From: Rhodovulum sp. 12E13
GTDB lineage: Bacteria > Pseudomonadota > Alphaproteobacteria > Rhodobacterales > Rhodobacteraceae
Direction of reading: 5' to 3'
Assembly: GCF_003340565.1 (NCBI RefSeq)
Contig: NZ_QPLK01000006.1
Span: forward strand, 124,001 to 188,000
Length of the DNA: 64,000 nucleotides
Shown here: piece by piece, positions 6,525 through 16,262 of the stretch
Numbering within the stretch: position 1 is the stretch's first letter
How the letters are laid out: each line of letters begins with the position of its first letter
Notes under the pieces: generated by a model
Databases searched by the model: none
What the model was told of the DNA's origin: nothing
Seen by the model: the letters and a program-made list of their open reading frames with translations, nothing else
Position numbers and translations under genes: made by a program

Positions 6525-9377
6525 ATGCCCAAGAAGATGCTTATCGACGCCACCCACGCGGAAGAGACCCGCGTCGTGGTGGTCGACGGAAACAAGGTCG
6601 AGGAATTCGACTTCGAGACGGTCAACAAGCGCCAGCTCGCCGGCAACATCTACCTCGCCAAGGTCACGCGGGTAGAGCCGTCGCTGCAGGCGGCCTTCGT
6701 CGATTACGGCGGCAACCGCCACGGCTTCCTCGCCTTCTCGGAAATCCATCCCGATTACTACCAGATCCCGGTCGCCGACCGGCAGGCGCTGCTGGAAGAG
6801 GAGCGCGCCTACGCCGAGGCGCAGGCCGCCGAGGAGGGCGAGGCCAAGCCCAGGCGCCGCCGTCGCCCCGCCGCCAAGTCGGCCAGGGCCGCGGAGGGCG
6901 ACGCGGTAGAGACGCGCGAGGCTCCGGAGGCGGGCGGCGTCGCAGGGATGGACGTGGTCGAGCCCGGCACGACCGGCGCGGGTGACGCGCTGCCCGTGTC
7001 CGAGCCCGAGGCGGCCGAGCACGAGAGCGACGGCGCTTCCGCCGACGCGCCGGACACGGCGACGGCCTCCGAGGGCCCCGGTGACGGTGCTTCCCATGAA
7101 GGGGCGCCCGAGGCCGGCACGCCGCATGCCGAGGCGAGCGATGCCGACGAGAACGGCGACAAGCCCTATGCCGCTGTCGACCACGCCACCGAACTCGACA
7201 GCGAGATCGAGTCGGTCGCCGACGAGGACGTGACCGAGGAGATCCGGCATACGCGCAAGCCGCGTCCGCGCCGCTACAAGATCCAGGAGGTCGTCAAGGT
7301 CCGCCAGATCATGCTGGTGCAGGTCGTCAAGGAGGAGCGCGGCAACAAGGGGGCGGCGCTGACCACCTACCTGTCGCTCGCCGGCCGCTACTGCGTGCTG
7401 ATGCCCAATACCGCCCGCGGCGGCGGCATCAGCCGCAAGATCACCAACGCGGCCGACCGCAAGAAACTCAAGGAGATCGCGGGCGAGATCGAGGTGCCCG
7501 AGGGTGCGGGCCTGATCATCCGCACCGCCGGCGCCAAGCGCACCAAGACCGAGATCAAGCGCGATTACGAGTATCTCAAGCGGCTGTGGGAGCAGATCCG
7601 CGACCTGACGCTCAAATCCGTGGCGCCCGCCCCGATCTACGAGGAGGGCAACCTGATCAAGCGCTCGATCCGCGATCTCTACTCGCGCGAGATCGACGAG
7701 GTGCTGGTCGAGGGCGAGGGCGGATACCGCGTCGCCAAGGACTTCATGAAGATGATCATGCCGTCGCACGCCAAGAACGTGCGGCACTACGCCGACCCGA
7801 TGCCGCTCTTCGCGCGCTACCAGGTCGAGAGCTATCTCGCCTCGATGTTCAACCCCACGGTGCAGCTGAAATCGGGCGGATACATCGTGATCGGGGTGAC
7901 CGAGGCGCTCGTGGCGATCGACGTCAACTCGGGCCGGGCGACCAAGAAGGGCTCGGTCGAGGAGACGGCGCTCGAGACCAATCTCGAGGCGGCGGAAGAG
8001 ATCGCGCGCCAGCTGCGCCTGCGCGACCTCGCCGGCCTCATCGTGATCGACTTCATCGACATGGAAGAGCGCAAGAACAACGCCGCCGTCGAGAAGCGCT
8101 TCAAGGACAAGCTCAAGACCGATCGCGCGCGCATCCAGGTGGGCCGCATCTCGGGCTTCGGCCTGCTGGAGATGTCGCGCCAGCGCCTGCGCCCGGGCAT
8201 GCTCGAGGCCACCACGCAGCCGTGCCCGGCCTGCCACGGCACCGGCCTTCTGCGCTCCAACGACAGCCTCGGCCTGCAGATCCTGCGCCAGATCGAGGAG
8301 GAGGGCGTACGCGGCAAGTCGCGCGAGGTGACGGTGCGCTGCCCCGTGGCCATCGCCAACTTCCTGATGAACCAGAAGCGCGAGCACATCGCCCAGATCG
8401 AGGCGCGCTACGGTCTGTCGGTGCGGATCGAGGGCGACGCGATGATGATCAGCCCCGATTTCACCATCGACCGGTCCAAGACGGCGACGCGGGCGGTTCC
8501 CGAGCCGTCGGCGCCGGTCATCTCCGTCGATACCTCCGACATGCCGGAGATGCCCGAGGAGGACGAGGCCGACGAGGCGCGGCAGGACGAGGCGACGGCG
8601 CCCCCGCAGGAGGGGGCCGGCGACGAGAGCGGGCCGAAGAAGAAGCGCCGCCGCCGCCGCCGCCGCGGGCGCGGCTCCGGCTCCGGCTCGGGCGAGCAGC
8701 CCTCTGCCGAGGGCCGGGGTGACGAGGCCGACGGTGGCGCGGCGCTGGAGGGCGACCACCAGGGCGCGGCAAGCGCCGGCGCGGAGGCCGGGCCGGCCGT
8801 TGCGGGAGACGACTCCGCTCCCGCGACCGCGGACGCCGCGCCGGCTCCGGAGACGGCCGCGGGGGCGGACGAGGCCGAGGTGGCTGGCACCGCCGAGCCG
8901 CAGGACGAGGCGCCCGCGGAGGAGAAGCCCAAGCGCACGCGCGTGCGGCGCACCTCGCGGGGCCGCAAGAGCAAGGCTGCCGAGGGGGAGGCGCCGGCCG
9001 AGAGCGGGGCCGCCCAGGCGCCTGCCGCGGCTGCGCCCGAGCCGCAGCCCGAGCCTGCACCCGATGCAGCGGCGCAAGAGCCTGAAGCCGCGTCCGCGTT
9101 CGCGCCCGAAAGCATGCCCGAGCCTGCGCCGCAGCCCGAGCCTGCACCCGCCGCCGAGCAGTCCGCGGCCGGCGAAGCCGCCGACGCGCCGCCGGAGCCT
9201 GCCCCCGCCGAGCCCGCCCCCGCCGAGTCCGCTACCGGCGACGAGCCGGCCGGGACGGAGCCCGCGGAAGATGCCTCGCGCGAGCGCGAACTCGCCACGG
9301 CGGGCGACGCCCCCGAGGCGCGCGGCGAAGACGAGCCGAAGCCCAAGAAGCGCGGCTGGTGGTCGTTCGGCCGCTGA
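6525..9377 (+). CDS. rne: Ribonuclease E/G
   Basis: Single-strand-specific endoribonuclease that initiates mRNA decay and processes stable RNAs, and the scaffold of the degradosome at the inner membrane. The 950-residue protein begins with the conserved MPKKMLIDATHAEETRV. The S1 RNA-binding domain starts at about residue 38 and is split by an acidic low-complexity insertion at about residues 85-245, then resumes with RRYKIQEVVKVRQIMLVQVVK. The catalytic metal-binding aspartates are Asp466 (VAIDVNSG) and Asp509 (IVIDFIDM), equivalent to E. coli Asp303 and Asp346. The zinc-link cysteines are Cys567 and Cys570 in CPACHGTG. From about residue 680 the tail is disordered, with Ala/Pro/Glu-rich tracts, a basic KKKRRRRRRRG patch and a short WWSFGR end. 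Inserted S1 domains are typical of alphaproteobacterial RNase E. Confidence 0.95.
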   Translation: MPKKMLIDATHAEETRVVVVDGNKVEEFDFETVNKRQLAGNIYLAKVTRVEPSLQAAFVDYGGNRHGFLAFSEIHPDYYQIPVADRQALLEEERAYAEAQAAEEGEAKPRRRRRPAAKSARAAEGDAVETREAPEAGGVAGMDVVEPGTTGAGDALPVSEPEAAEHESDGASADAPDTATASEGPGDGASHEGAPEAGTPHAEASDADENGDKPYAAVDHATELDSEIESVADEDVTEEIRHTRKPRPRRYKIQEVVKVRQIMLVQVVKEERGNKGAALTTYLSLAGRYCVLMPNTARGGGISRKITNAADRKKLKEIAGEIEVPEGAGLIIRTAGAKRTKTEIKRDYEYLKRLWEQIRDLTLKSVAPAPIYEEGNLIKRSIRDLYSREIDEVLVEGEGGYRVAKDFMKMIMPSHAKNVRHYADPMPLFARYQVESYLASMFNPTVQLKSGGYIVIGVTEALVAIDVNSGRATKKGSVEETALETNLEAAEEIARQLRLRDLAGLIVIDFIDMEERKNNAAVEKRFKDKLKTDRARIQVGRISGFGLLEMSRQRLRPGMLEATTQPCPACHGTGLLRSNDSLGLQILRQIEEEGVRGKSREVTVRCPVAIANFLMNQKREHIAQIEARYGLSVRIEGDAMMISPDFTIDRSKTATRAVPEPSAPVISVDTSDMPEMPEEDEADEARQDEATAPPQEGAGDESGPKKKRRRRRRRGRGSGSGSGEQPSAEGRGDEADGGAALEGDHQGAASAGAEAGPAVAGDDSAPATADAAPAPETAAGADEAEVAGTAEPQDEAPAEEKPKRTRVRRTSRGRKSKAAEGEAPAESGAAQAPAAAAPEPQPEPAPDAAAQEPEAASAFAPESMPEPAPQPEPAPAAEQSAAGEAADAPPEPAPAEPAPAESATGDEPAGTEPAEDASRERELATAGDAPEARGEDEPKPKKRGWWSFGR

Positions 9378-9384
9378 GGCTCGA

Positions 9385-9615
9385 TCAGCCCTTGACGATC
9401 GTGAACAGGAGGCGGCCCCCGGCCGCCTCCTGCGTGTCGGCCAGGTGGTGCCCGGCCTCGGCGCAGAAATGCGGCACGTCGATCATCGCCGCCCGGTCGG
9501 TCGCCTCGAGCACCACGGTCGCGCCCATCGGCAGCTCGGCCAGCCGCTTGCGCAGTCGCAGGACGGGCAGGGGGCAGATCAGCCCGACCGCGTCGATCGT
9601 CTCGTGCGTCTCCAT
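9385..9615 (-). CDS. TusA-family sulfurtransferase-like protein
   Basis: A small protein of 76 residues with the TusA-family signature GLICPLPVLRLRKRL; the active-site cysteine would be Cys14 in CPLP. TusA-like proteins carry a persulfide on this cysteine for tRNA thiolation, molybdenum-cofactor or sulfur-oxidation routes; which applies here cannot be told. It ends 7 bases from the convergent rne stop. The start is uncertain: an in-frame GTG at 9651 would add 12 residues (MDAGPQGGYLAR), and neither start has a strong Shine-Dalgarno site. The ATG at 9615 gives the usual family length. Confidence 0.8.
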   Translation of the reverse strand: METHETIDAVGLICPLPVLRLRKRLAELPMGATVVLEATDRAAMIDVPHFCAEAGHHLADTQEAAGGRLLFTIVKG

Positions 9616-9680
9616 GCGCGCGAGGTAGCCGCCCTGCGGCCCTGCGTCCACCTGCTACGGGCTTGTGATGAGTGCGCCCC

Positions 9681-9709
9681 GTGACCGGAGCATCAGGCTC
9701 GGCTAGGGT
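9681..9709 (+). promoter_or_regulatory. Predicted ccdA promoter giving a leaderless mRNA
   Basis: GTGACC (9681-9686), a 17-base spacer and TAGGGT (9704-9709) predict a transcription start at about 9716, the first base of the ccdA ATG. There is no Shine-Dalgarno sequence. The spacing of 6 bases between -10 hexamer and start codon is the same as for dctB and the gene at 10562. Confidence 0.4.
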
Positions 9710-9715
9710 GCCCGC

Positions 9716-10504
9716 ATGTTCGGGATCGACATCATCGACGCCTCGTTGCTGCCCGCGGCCACGGTGGCTCTGCTGGCCGGCGTGATCAGCTTCCTGTCGC
9801 CTTGCGTGCTGCCGATCGTGCCGCCCTATCTCGCCTACATGTCGGGCATCTCCATGAAGGAGCTGTCGGGCGAGATCGAGGTGGGCCCCGACGGGCAGGC
9901 GCTCGCCGTCGACACGGGCCGCCGCCAGGTGATGCTGGCGGCGCTGTTCTTCGTGCTCGGCCTGTCGACCGTCTTTCTCTTCCTGGGCTTCACCGCCTCG
10001 GCCTTCGGGGCGTTCTTCCTGCAGAACCAGCAGGTGTTCAACGCCGTGGCGGGCGTGCTGGTGATGGCCTTCGGCGCCCATTTCATCGGCATCTACCGGA
10101 TCGGCTTTCTCGACCGCGAGGCGCGGCTCGACGCGGGCGACAGGGGCGGCTCGGCCTTCGGCGCCTACGTGCTGGGGCTCGCCTTCGCCTTCGGCTGGAC
10201 GCCCTGCATCGGCCCGCAGCTCGGCGCGATCCTGTCGCTCGCCGCCTCGGAGGCCGACCTTGCGCGCGGCACCACGCTGCTCGGCGTCTATGCCGCGGGC
10301 CTGGGTATCCCGTTCCTGCTGGTTGCGGCCTTCTTCCCGCGCATGACCGGGCTGATGGCCTGGATGAAGCGCCACATGGAGCAGATCGAGCGCGTCATGG
10401 GCCTGCTTCTGTGGACGATCGGCCTGATGATGCTGACGGGCGGATTCTCGCAGTTCTCCTTCTGGCTGCTCGAGACGTTCCCGGCGCTCGCCAAGCTCGG
10501 CTGA
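9716..10504 (+). CDS. ccdA: Cytochrome c biogenesis protein CcdA (thiol:disulfide electron transporter)
   Basis: Inner-membrane protein that moves reducing power from cytoplasmic thioredoxin to the periplasm, where it reduces apocytochrome c or other disulfides. The 262 residues hold about six membrane spans in the duplicated DsbD-beta/CcdA arrangement. The two redox cysteines are Cys30 in LSPCVLPIVPPYLAYM and Cys164 in FGWTPCIGPQLGAIL, each beside the family prolines. A soluble loop (about 46-70) separates the first spans. The ATG is preceded by a promoter-like sequence and no ribosome site, so translation may be leaderless. No cytochrome c maturation genes are adjacent. Confidence 0.93.
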   Translation: MFGIDIIDASLLPAATVALLAGVISFLSPCVLPIVPPYLAYMSGISMKELSGEIEVGPDGQALAVDTGRRQVMLAALFFVLGLSTVFLFLGFTASAFGAFFLQNQQVFNAVAGVLVMAFGAHFIGIYRIGFLDREARLDAGDRGGSAFGAYVLGLAFAFGWTPCIGPQLGAILSLAASEADLARGTTLLGVYAAGLGIPFLLVAAFFPRMTGLMAWMKRHMEQIERVMGLLLWTIGLMMLTGGFSQFSFWLLETFPALAKLG

Positions 10505-10526
10505 GGGCGCGGGGGCGCCATTAACC

Positions 10527-10555
10527 CAACTTTCGCCCGAATCCCGCGATAGCCT
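10527..10555 (+). promoter_or_regulatory. Possible leaderless promoter upstream of the gene at 10562
   Basis: A -10-like TAGCCT (10550-10555) lies exactly 6 bases before the GTG start at 10562, and no Shine-Dalgarno sequence is present. The -35 region (CAACTT at 10527) is a poor match, so this is weaker than the dctB and ccdA cases. Confidence 0.25.
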
Positions 10556-10561
10556 CGGCGC

Positions 10562-11845
10562 GTGAGACAGAGCGTCGAGACAGCCTCGCGCGCGGACAGG
10601 GGCAGCGTGCGCCGCCGCCGGGTGATCTACATCCCCGGATACGACCCCGTGCCCGCCCGCAAATACCGCGAGATGTATCGCGCCGAGGGGGCCGAGCAGG
10701 CCCGGCTGTCGGGCTACGCGCTCAGGCTGCGGCCTGCCCGGGCACCGGCGCGCGGCGCGGCGAGGGGCACCTTCGCCTGGGAGGTCGAGGCCGAGATCGA
10801 GGGCGCGCAGACGCAGGCGCGACTGGAGGTGCTCGTCTGGTCCGACATCGTCAAGCGCTCGATGGAGGGGGGTGTGGTCACCACCTACAGCCACCTCGTG
10901 CGGACGGCATGGGTCTATCTCTCGACCGGCGCGCTCCCGCGATTGGCGCGGCTGCGCAAGGGGCCGGTCATCGCCGCGCTCTACCCGGTCGCGGTGCTTC
11001 TGGGGCAACTCGGGGTCGCGCTGGTCGCGGCCAGGCTCGCCGGCGGGGCGCTCGCGCTGCTCCACCCGCTCGCGGCCTGGGGCGGGCTCGCGCTGGTGCC
11101 GCCGCTCTTGTGGTGGTTCCGCCTGCTCGACGGGCGGCTCTACGCGCATTACCTGATGCACGACTACGCGTTCGTGGCCCGTTTCCGCGGCGCCGACCCG
11201 CCGGAACTGTCGGCCCGGATCGACGCCTTCGCCGACCATGTGGCCGAGGCGCTGGAGGACGAGGCCGACGAGGTGCTCCTGGTCGGCCATTCCTCGGGCG
11301 CGCATATCGCGGTGTCGGTGCTGGCGCGGCTGATCCGGTCGGGGCGCCTGCCGGCCGGCGGCCCGGCCCTGTCTCTTCTGACGCTCGGGCAGGTCATCCC
11401 GATGGTGTCGTTCCTGCCCGAGGCGGGGGCGCTGCGCGCCGACCTGTCGCTGGTGTCGCGCTCGGACAGGCTGTCCTGGGTCGACGTGACCGCGCCGGGC
11501 GATGGCTGCGCCTTCGCGCTCTGCGACCCCGTGGCGGTGTCGGGGGCGGCGGGCCCCGGCAAGCGGTGGCCCCTGGTGCTCTCGGCCGCCTTCACGCGCA
11601 CGCTCACGCCCGCGCGGTGGAGGGCGCTCAGGTGGCGCTTCTTCCGCCTGCATTTCCAGTATCTCTGCGCCTTCGACGCGCTGACGGGGCGCCGCGACGA
11701 GTACGACTACTTCCGCATCACGGCAGGGCCTCTGACGCTGGCCGAGCGCCTCGGCGCCCGGGCTCCGTCGCCCAGCCGGATCGAGCGGCCGCTGGCCGGC
11801 TACGGGGCGGCCGATCCGGCGGCGCCGGCGCCGCAGCCGGCATGA
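10562..11845 (+). CDS. Membrane protein with an alpha/beta-hydrolase-like region, function unknown
   Basis: A 427-residue protein. The N-terminus has VIYIPGYDPVPARKY, resembling the first strand and oxyanion region of alpha/beta hydrolases. Residues about 137-195 contain two or three hydrophobic spans (ALYPVAVLLGQLGVALVAA and ALVPPLLWWF). A nucleophile-elbow motif GHSSG is at 242-246 with Ser244 as the likely nucleophile, in VLLVGHSSGAHIAVSVLARL. A later SWVDVTAPGD segment could carry the acid residue. Substrate unknown. It follows ccdA by 57 bases and is followed within 23 bases by the P450 gene, so the latter two are probably co-transcribed. Start is GTG; no ribosome site is visible. Confidence 0.7.
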   Translation: MRQSVETASRADRGSVRRRRVIYIPGYDPVPARKYREMYRAEGAEQARLSGYALRLRPARAPARGAARGTFAWEVEAEIEGAQTQARLEVLVWSDIVKRSMEGGVVTTYSHLVRTAWVYLSTGALPRLARLRKGPVIAALYPVAVLLGQLGVALVAARLAGGALALLHPLAAWGGLALVPPLLWWFRLLDGRLYAHYLMHDYAFVARFRGADPPELSARIDAFADHVAEALEDEADEVLLVGHSSGAHIAVSVLARLIRSGRLPAGGPALSLLTLGQVIPMVSFLPEAGALRADLSLVSRSDRLSWVDVTAPGDGCAFALCDPVAVSGAAGPGKRWPLVLSAAFTRTLTPARWRALRWRFFRLHFQYLCAFDALTGRRDEYDYFRITAGPLTLAERLGARAPSPSRIERPLAGYGAADPAAPAPQPA

Positions 11846-11867
11846 GGCCGAAGCCGTGCTCGCGCCC

Positions 11868-13277
11868 ATGAGCCCGCGACCCGAGGCGCCCGCGCTGCCC
11901 GACCGGCCGCTGCCGCCCAAGCCGCCGGCCCGCGCCGACCGGGTGGGGCTGTGGCGCTACATGCGCCTGTTCCGGCAGGATATCCTGTCGGCCCAGCCCG
12001 CGCGCCTCTACCGCGCGTGGATGGCCGAGTTCCGCACGCCGTTCTTCCGCTCCTATCTGGTCAATCAGCCCGATCTCGTGCGGCTGGTGCTGGCCGAGCG
12101 GCCGCACGACTTCCCCAAGTCCCGCCGGGTGCGCGAGGGGCTCGCGCCGCTCCTCGGAGAGAGCGTGTTCGTGACCAACGGCGCGCAGTGGGAGCGGCAG
12201 CGCCGCATCATCGACCCGGCCTTCGAGGGCGGTCGCCTGCGCGAGACGTTTCCCGCGATGGTCGATGCGGCCGAGGCGGCTCTGGCCCGCCTGATGGCGC
12301 GCGCCGACGGCCGCGCGGTCGAGATCGAGGAAGAAGCGAGCTTCGCCGCGGCCGACGTGATCTTCCGCACCCTCTTCTCGGTGCCGATCGAGGACGAGAT
12401 CGCGGGCCGGGTCTTCCACGCATTCCGCGCCTACCAGCGCCGCCAGCCGCTGGTGAACCTCGCCGCCTTCCTGCCCCTTCCACGCTGGCTGCCGCGCCCC
12501 CATCGGCGGGGCGTGCGGGCTTCGGCGCGCTCGATCCGCGGGCTGATCGCGCGGATGGTCGAGCGGCGGCTCGCCGAAATCGAGGCCGGCACGGCGCCGG
12601 ACGATCTCGCCACCAAGATCATGACCACCGCCGACCCGGTGACGGGAGAGCGGTTCGACGTGGCCGAGATGGTCGACCAGGTGGCGATCTTCTTTCTCGC
12701 CGGGCACGAGACATCGGCCTCGGCGCTGGCCTGGGGGCTGCACCTGCTCGCCCTCTACCCCGATGCGCAGGAGCGGGTCGCGGCAGAAGCCGCGACGCTG
12801 CCCGCCCGCCCGGGCTTTTCCGACCTCTCGAAACTCGCCTTCACGCGCGACGTCTTCCGCGAGACGTTGCGCCTCTACCCGCCGGTGCCGATGATGGTGC
12901 GCGAGGCGGCCCGGCCCGAGCGCTTCCGCGACCGCGATGTGGCCCGGGGAGCGCAGGTCGTTCTCTCGCCGTGGCATCTTCACCGGCACGCGCGGCTCTG
13001 GGAGGCGCCCGATGCCTTCGCGCCCGAGCGCTGGGCGACGGAGAACGGCCGCGCGTGCGCGCGCGACGCCTTCATTCCCTTCTCGTCGGGGCCGCGCGTC
13101 TGCACCGGGGCAGGGTTCGCGATGGCCGAGGGAGTGCTGCTGCTGGCGCTGATCACGCGCGCGGTCCGGCTTTCGCCCGAGCCGTCGCGACCGCCGGTAC
13201 CCGTCGCCCACCTCACGGTGCGCGCCCGCGACGGCATCTGGCTGCGACTCGCGCGCCGCGCGCGGCAAATTCCTTGA
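11868..13277 (+). CDS. Cytochrome P450
   Basis: A soluble bacterial P450 of about 469 residues. The I-helix oxygen-activation motif is FFLAGHETSASALAWGL, the K-helix ExxR is in FRETLRLYPP, and the heme-binding loop is PFSSGPRVCTGAGFAMAEG with the thiolate ligand at Cys412. The Pro-rich N-terminus (ALPDRPLPPKPPAR) precedes the first helix and there is no membrane anchor. An alternative GTG at 11856 adds four residues. Substrate and redox partners are not evident; no ferredoxin or reductase gene is near. The last codons and TGA stop lie inside a family-1 double hairpin, so the C-terminal Gln-Ile-Pro is repeat-encoded. Confidence 0.92.
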   Translation: MSPRPEAPALPDRPLPPKPPARADRVGLWRYMRLFRQDILSAQPARLYRAWMAEFRTPFFRSYLVNQPDLVRLVLAERPHDFPKSRRVREGLAPLLGESVFVTNGAQWERQRRIIDPAFEGGRLRETFPAMVDAAEAALARLMARADGRAVEIEEEASFAAADVIFRTLFSVPIEDEIAGRVFHAFRAYQRRQPLVNLAAFLPLPRWLPRPHRRGVRASARSIRGLIARMVERRLAEIEAGTAPDDLATKIMTTADPVTGERFDVAEMVDQVAIFFLAGHETSASALAWGLHLLALYPDAQERVAAEAATLPARPGFSDLSKLAFTRDVFRETLRLYPPVPMMVREAARPERFRDRDVARGAQVVLSPWHLHRHARLWEAPDAFAPERWATENGRACARDAFIPFSSGPRVCTGAGFAMAEGVLLLALITRAVRLSPEPSRPPVPVAHLTVRARDGIWLRLARRARQIP

Positions 13278-13315
13278 ACAAGGAATTTGCAAAAGCCTTT
13301 TTTCAAGGCTTTTGC
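13265..13315 (+). repeat. Family-1 double-hairpin 3'-end element, copy 2 (overlaps the P450 stop)
   Basis: Hairpin A: GCAAATTCCTT/AAGGAATTTGC (13265-13290, loop GAAC). Hairpin B: GCAAAAGCCTT/AAGGCTTTTGC (13289-13315, 5-base loop). The two hairpins share the central GC. The P450 stop TGA (13275-13277) is at the tip of hairpin A. Orientation A then B matches the P450 strand. A convergent gene ends at 13323. Confidence 0.88.
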
Positions 13316-13322
13316 ACGGCGT

Positions 13323-13565
13323 TCAGCACAGCCGGCGGATCGGAGCCGAGTTGCAGAAGATCGCGTACTGACCGGCATTCTCGTCCACCGGGAAACCCCT
13401 CCGCCGCATCTCTGCGACGAAGGCGGCCCGGCCCACGATGCGGTCGACGTCGGCCGCCTTGCGGCGGACGAAGCCGCCCTGCGCCGCCGCCCGGCAGGCG
13501 AAGATCTGCTTGCGCCAGCGCGCGGCGTCGGGGCCGGGCAGGCGGAGCAGGCTGCGGGCCGGCAT
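13323..13565 (-). CDS. Small conserved-looking protein of unknown function
   Basis: An 80-residue protein starting MPARSLLRLPG and ending GQYAIFCNSAPIRRLC. The segment GGFVRRKAADVDRIVGRAAF followed by VAEMRRRGFPVDEN looks like an ordered helical domain, and two cysteines lie close to the C-terminus. I do not recognise a named family, although short proteins with a similar IVRR...GR..F..E...RGF ending are familiar from related genomes. It lies between two 3'-end elements and other small genes and could be co-transcribed with the RHH and DUF4169 genes upstream on the same strand. Confidence 0.6.
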   Translation of the reverse strand: MPARSLLRLPGPDAARWRKQIFACRAAAQGGFVRRKAADVDRIVGRAAFVAEMRRRGFPVDENAGQYAIFCNSAPIRRLC

Positions 13566-13603
13566 CCATGACGGGACATCGACACGACAGAGTTAACCCT
13601 GCG

Positions 13604-13831
13604 CTACTCGAGACCCAGCCGATCCCGGTAGTCCCGCAGCACGAACAGGCGGATCGCGGTGGCGAGGCCCACCTCGAGGCCCCGGTCGCGATCGATCTCG
13701 GTGGCGAGACCGGCCGGCGAGAGGCCGCGCTCGCACGCGATCTCGCGGAAGGCCTGCCAGAACTCGTCTTCCAGCGAGACAGAGGTACTGTGCCCGGCGA
13801 GCGTCAGCGACCGCTTGACGGGGCGGCTCAT
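13604..13831 (-). CDS. Ribbon-helix-helix domain protein
   Basis: A 75-residue protein with the ribbon-helix-helix pattern: strand KRSLTLAGHSTSVSLEDEFW, then helix FREIACERGLSPAGLATEID and a second helix ending in ATAIRLFVLRDY. It resembles the RHH_4 group of small arylsulfatase-regulator-like or antitoxin-like DNA-binding proteins. It overlaps the upstream DUF4169 gene by 4 bases (start inside its stop region), so the pair is translationally coupled. The pair with fumC nearby is a familiar arrangement in Rhodobacteraceae. Target unknown; no toxin gene is adjacent. Confidence 0.8.
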   Translation of the reverse strand: MSRPVKRSLTLAGHSTSVSLEDEFWQAFREIACERGLSPAGLATEIDRDRGLEVGLATAIRLFVLRDYRDRLGLE

Positions 13832-14016
13832 TCGTCCTGCGGCGACTCCCGCCGCCCGGCCGCGTGGCGCTCGGCGGCGCGCGCGGCCTCGGCGCGCGCG
13901 GCCTGCTTCTGCGCCTTCGTCAGGCCGTGGAACGCGGCGTTGGCGTCAGCCCTGCGCTTTGCCTCGGCCTTCGCCCGCTCCTTCCGCACCCTGTTGAGAT
14001 TCACCGGCTCTGTCAT
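13828..14016 (-). CDS. DUF4169 family small basic protein
   Basis: A 62-residue, highly charged protein: MTEPVNLNRVRKERAKAEAK then repeated Ala/Arg/Lys/Glu helix and an acidic end. This matches the short DUF4169 family found in alphaproteobacteria, often beside an RHH protein and fumC. The composition predicts one long amphipathic helix and no catalytic residues. Function unknown. Confidence 0.75.
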   Translation of the reverse strand: MTEPVNLNRVRKERAKAEAKRRADANAAFHGLTKAQKQAARAEAARAAERHAAGRRESPQDE

Positions 14017-14133
14017 GAGGAGAAGTCTAGCGCGAGGCGGGCGCCGCCGGAAGCCCGGCGGCGGAGTTGACGCGCATGTCGGCCCGGTGCGAGTTTACCT
14101 TGCGTACAAGCCCGTCGTCCGAGGTTCTCCGCC

Positions 14134-14721
14134 ATGCGTCTCGCCCCCCTTGCTGTCGCACTCGCCCTGTGCTGCGCCGCGGCGCCCGCTGCCCGGGCGG
14201 AGGTCTGGAAGTATGGCGCGGCCGAGTGCAACCAGCTTTGGTTCATGCGCAACCTGATCATGGACCGGGCCGGCTACTGTTTCGGCTCGCCGCTCGGGCA
14301 GGCGCTCTACGACAACGATGATTGCAGCGGCAAGGACATCACGCTGAGCCCGGAGCAGACGGTGCAGGCGAACCGCATCCGCGCGCTCGAGCAGGACATC
14401 GGGTGCCGCGTGGATACAGCCGCCACCACGCTCGACGTGACCGGGATGGCGCAGCTGCGCCGGCTCGTCGACATGCCGCTGCCCGACAACGGCGGCTCGG
14501 CCTGCACCTGGGCGGGGCCCGAGGCGGTGCTGCACGCGGGCAAGGGGCCGGGCACGGCCGCTCTGGGGAGACTGACCGCGGGTGACCGCGTCGGCTTCGG
14601 CTGGATCGGCGAGGGCGACTGGACCGTGATCTCGGCCTCGTCGGGCGGCCCGTCGATCCTGGGCTGGATCGACGTGCGCGCCCTCCATTTCGAGCGGAAC
14701 TGTACCGACTGGGCCGGCTAG
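14134..14721 (+). CDS. Secreted DUF4453/YARHG-type protein
   Basis: A 195-residue protein with a clear signal peptide (MRLAPLAVALALCCAAAPAARA, cleavage near 22). The mature N-terminus has a YARHG-like segment WFMRNLIMDRAGYCFGSPLG. The C-terminal half (VLHAGKGPGTAALGRLTAGD and VGFGWIGEGDWTVISA) resembles a bacterial SH3-like domain. Several cysteines (residues 29, 50, 63 and later) suggest disulfides in the periplasm. It sits on the opposite strand between DUF4169 and fumC, breaking what would otherwise be a minus-strand cluster. Precise role unknown. Confidence 0.7.
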   Translation: MRLAPLAVALALCCAAAPAARAEVWKYGAAECNQLWFMRNLIMDRAGYCFGSPLGQALYDNDDCSGKDITLSPEQTVQANRIRALEQDIGCRVDTAATTLDVTGMAQLRRLVDMPLPDNGGSACTWAGPEAVLHAGKGPGTAALGRLTAGDRVGFGWIGEGDWTVISASSGGPSILGWIDVRALHFERNCTDWAG

Positions 14722-14746
14722 CGCCACTGCCCGAGGCGCGTCCGGC

Positions 14747-16144
<1,398 letters not shown>

Positions 16145-16171
16145 CCGATCCTCCGGTATGCGGTCGCATGC

Positions 16172-16200
16172 CGGATAGCGGCTCGCGCCGGATTGGGCAA
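16172..16200 (-). promoter_or_regulatory. Predicted fumC promoter
   Basis: On the minus strand TTGCCC (16200-16195), a 17-base spacer and TATCCG (16177-16172) form a housekeeping-type promoter. Transcription would begin near 16165, 20 bases before the fumC ATG. Confidence 0.5.
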
Positions 16201-16262
16201 CGGTCGGCGCCCGCATGGCGCCGCCGCGCGGGACGCGGCATAGTCGCCACAGCCGGCGCACA

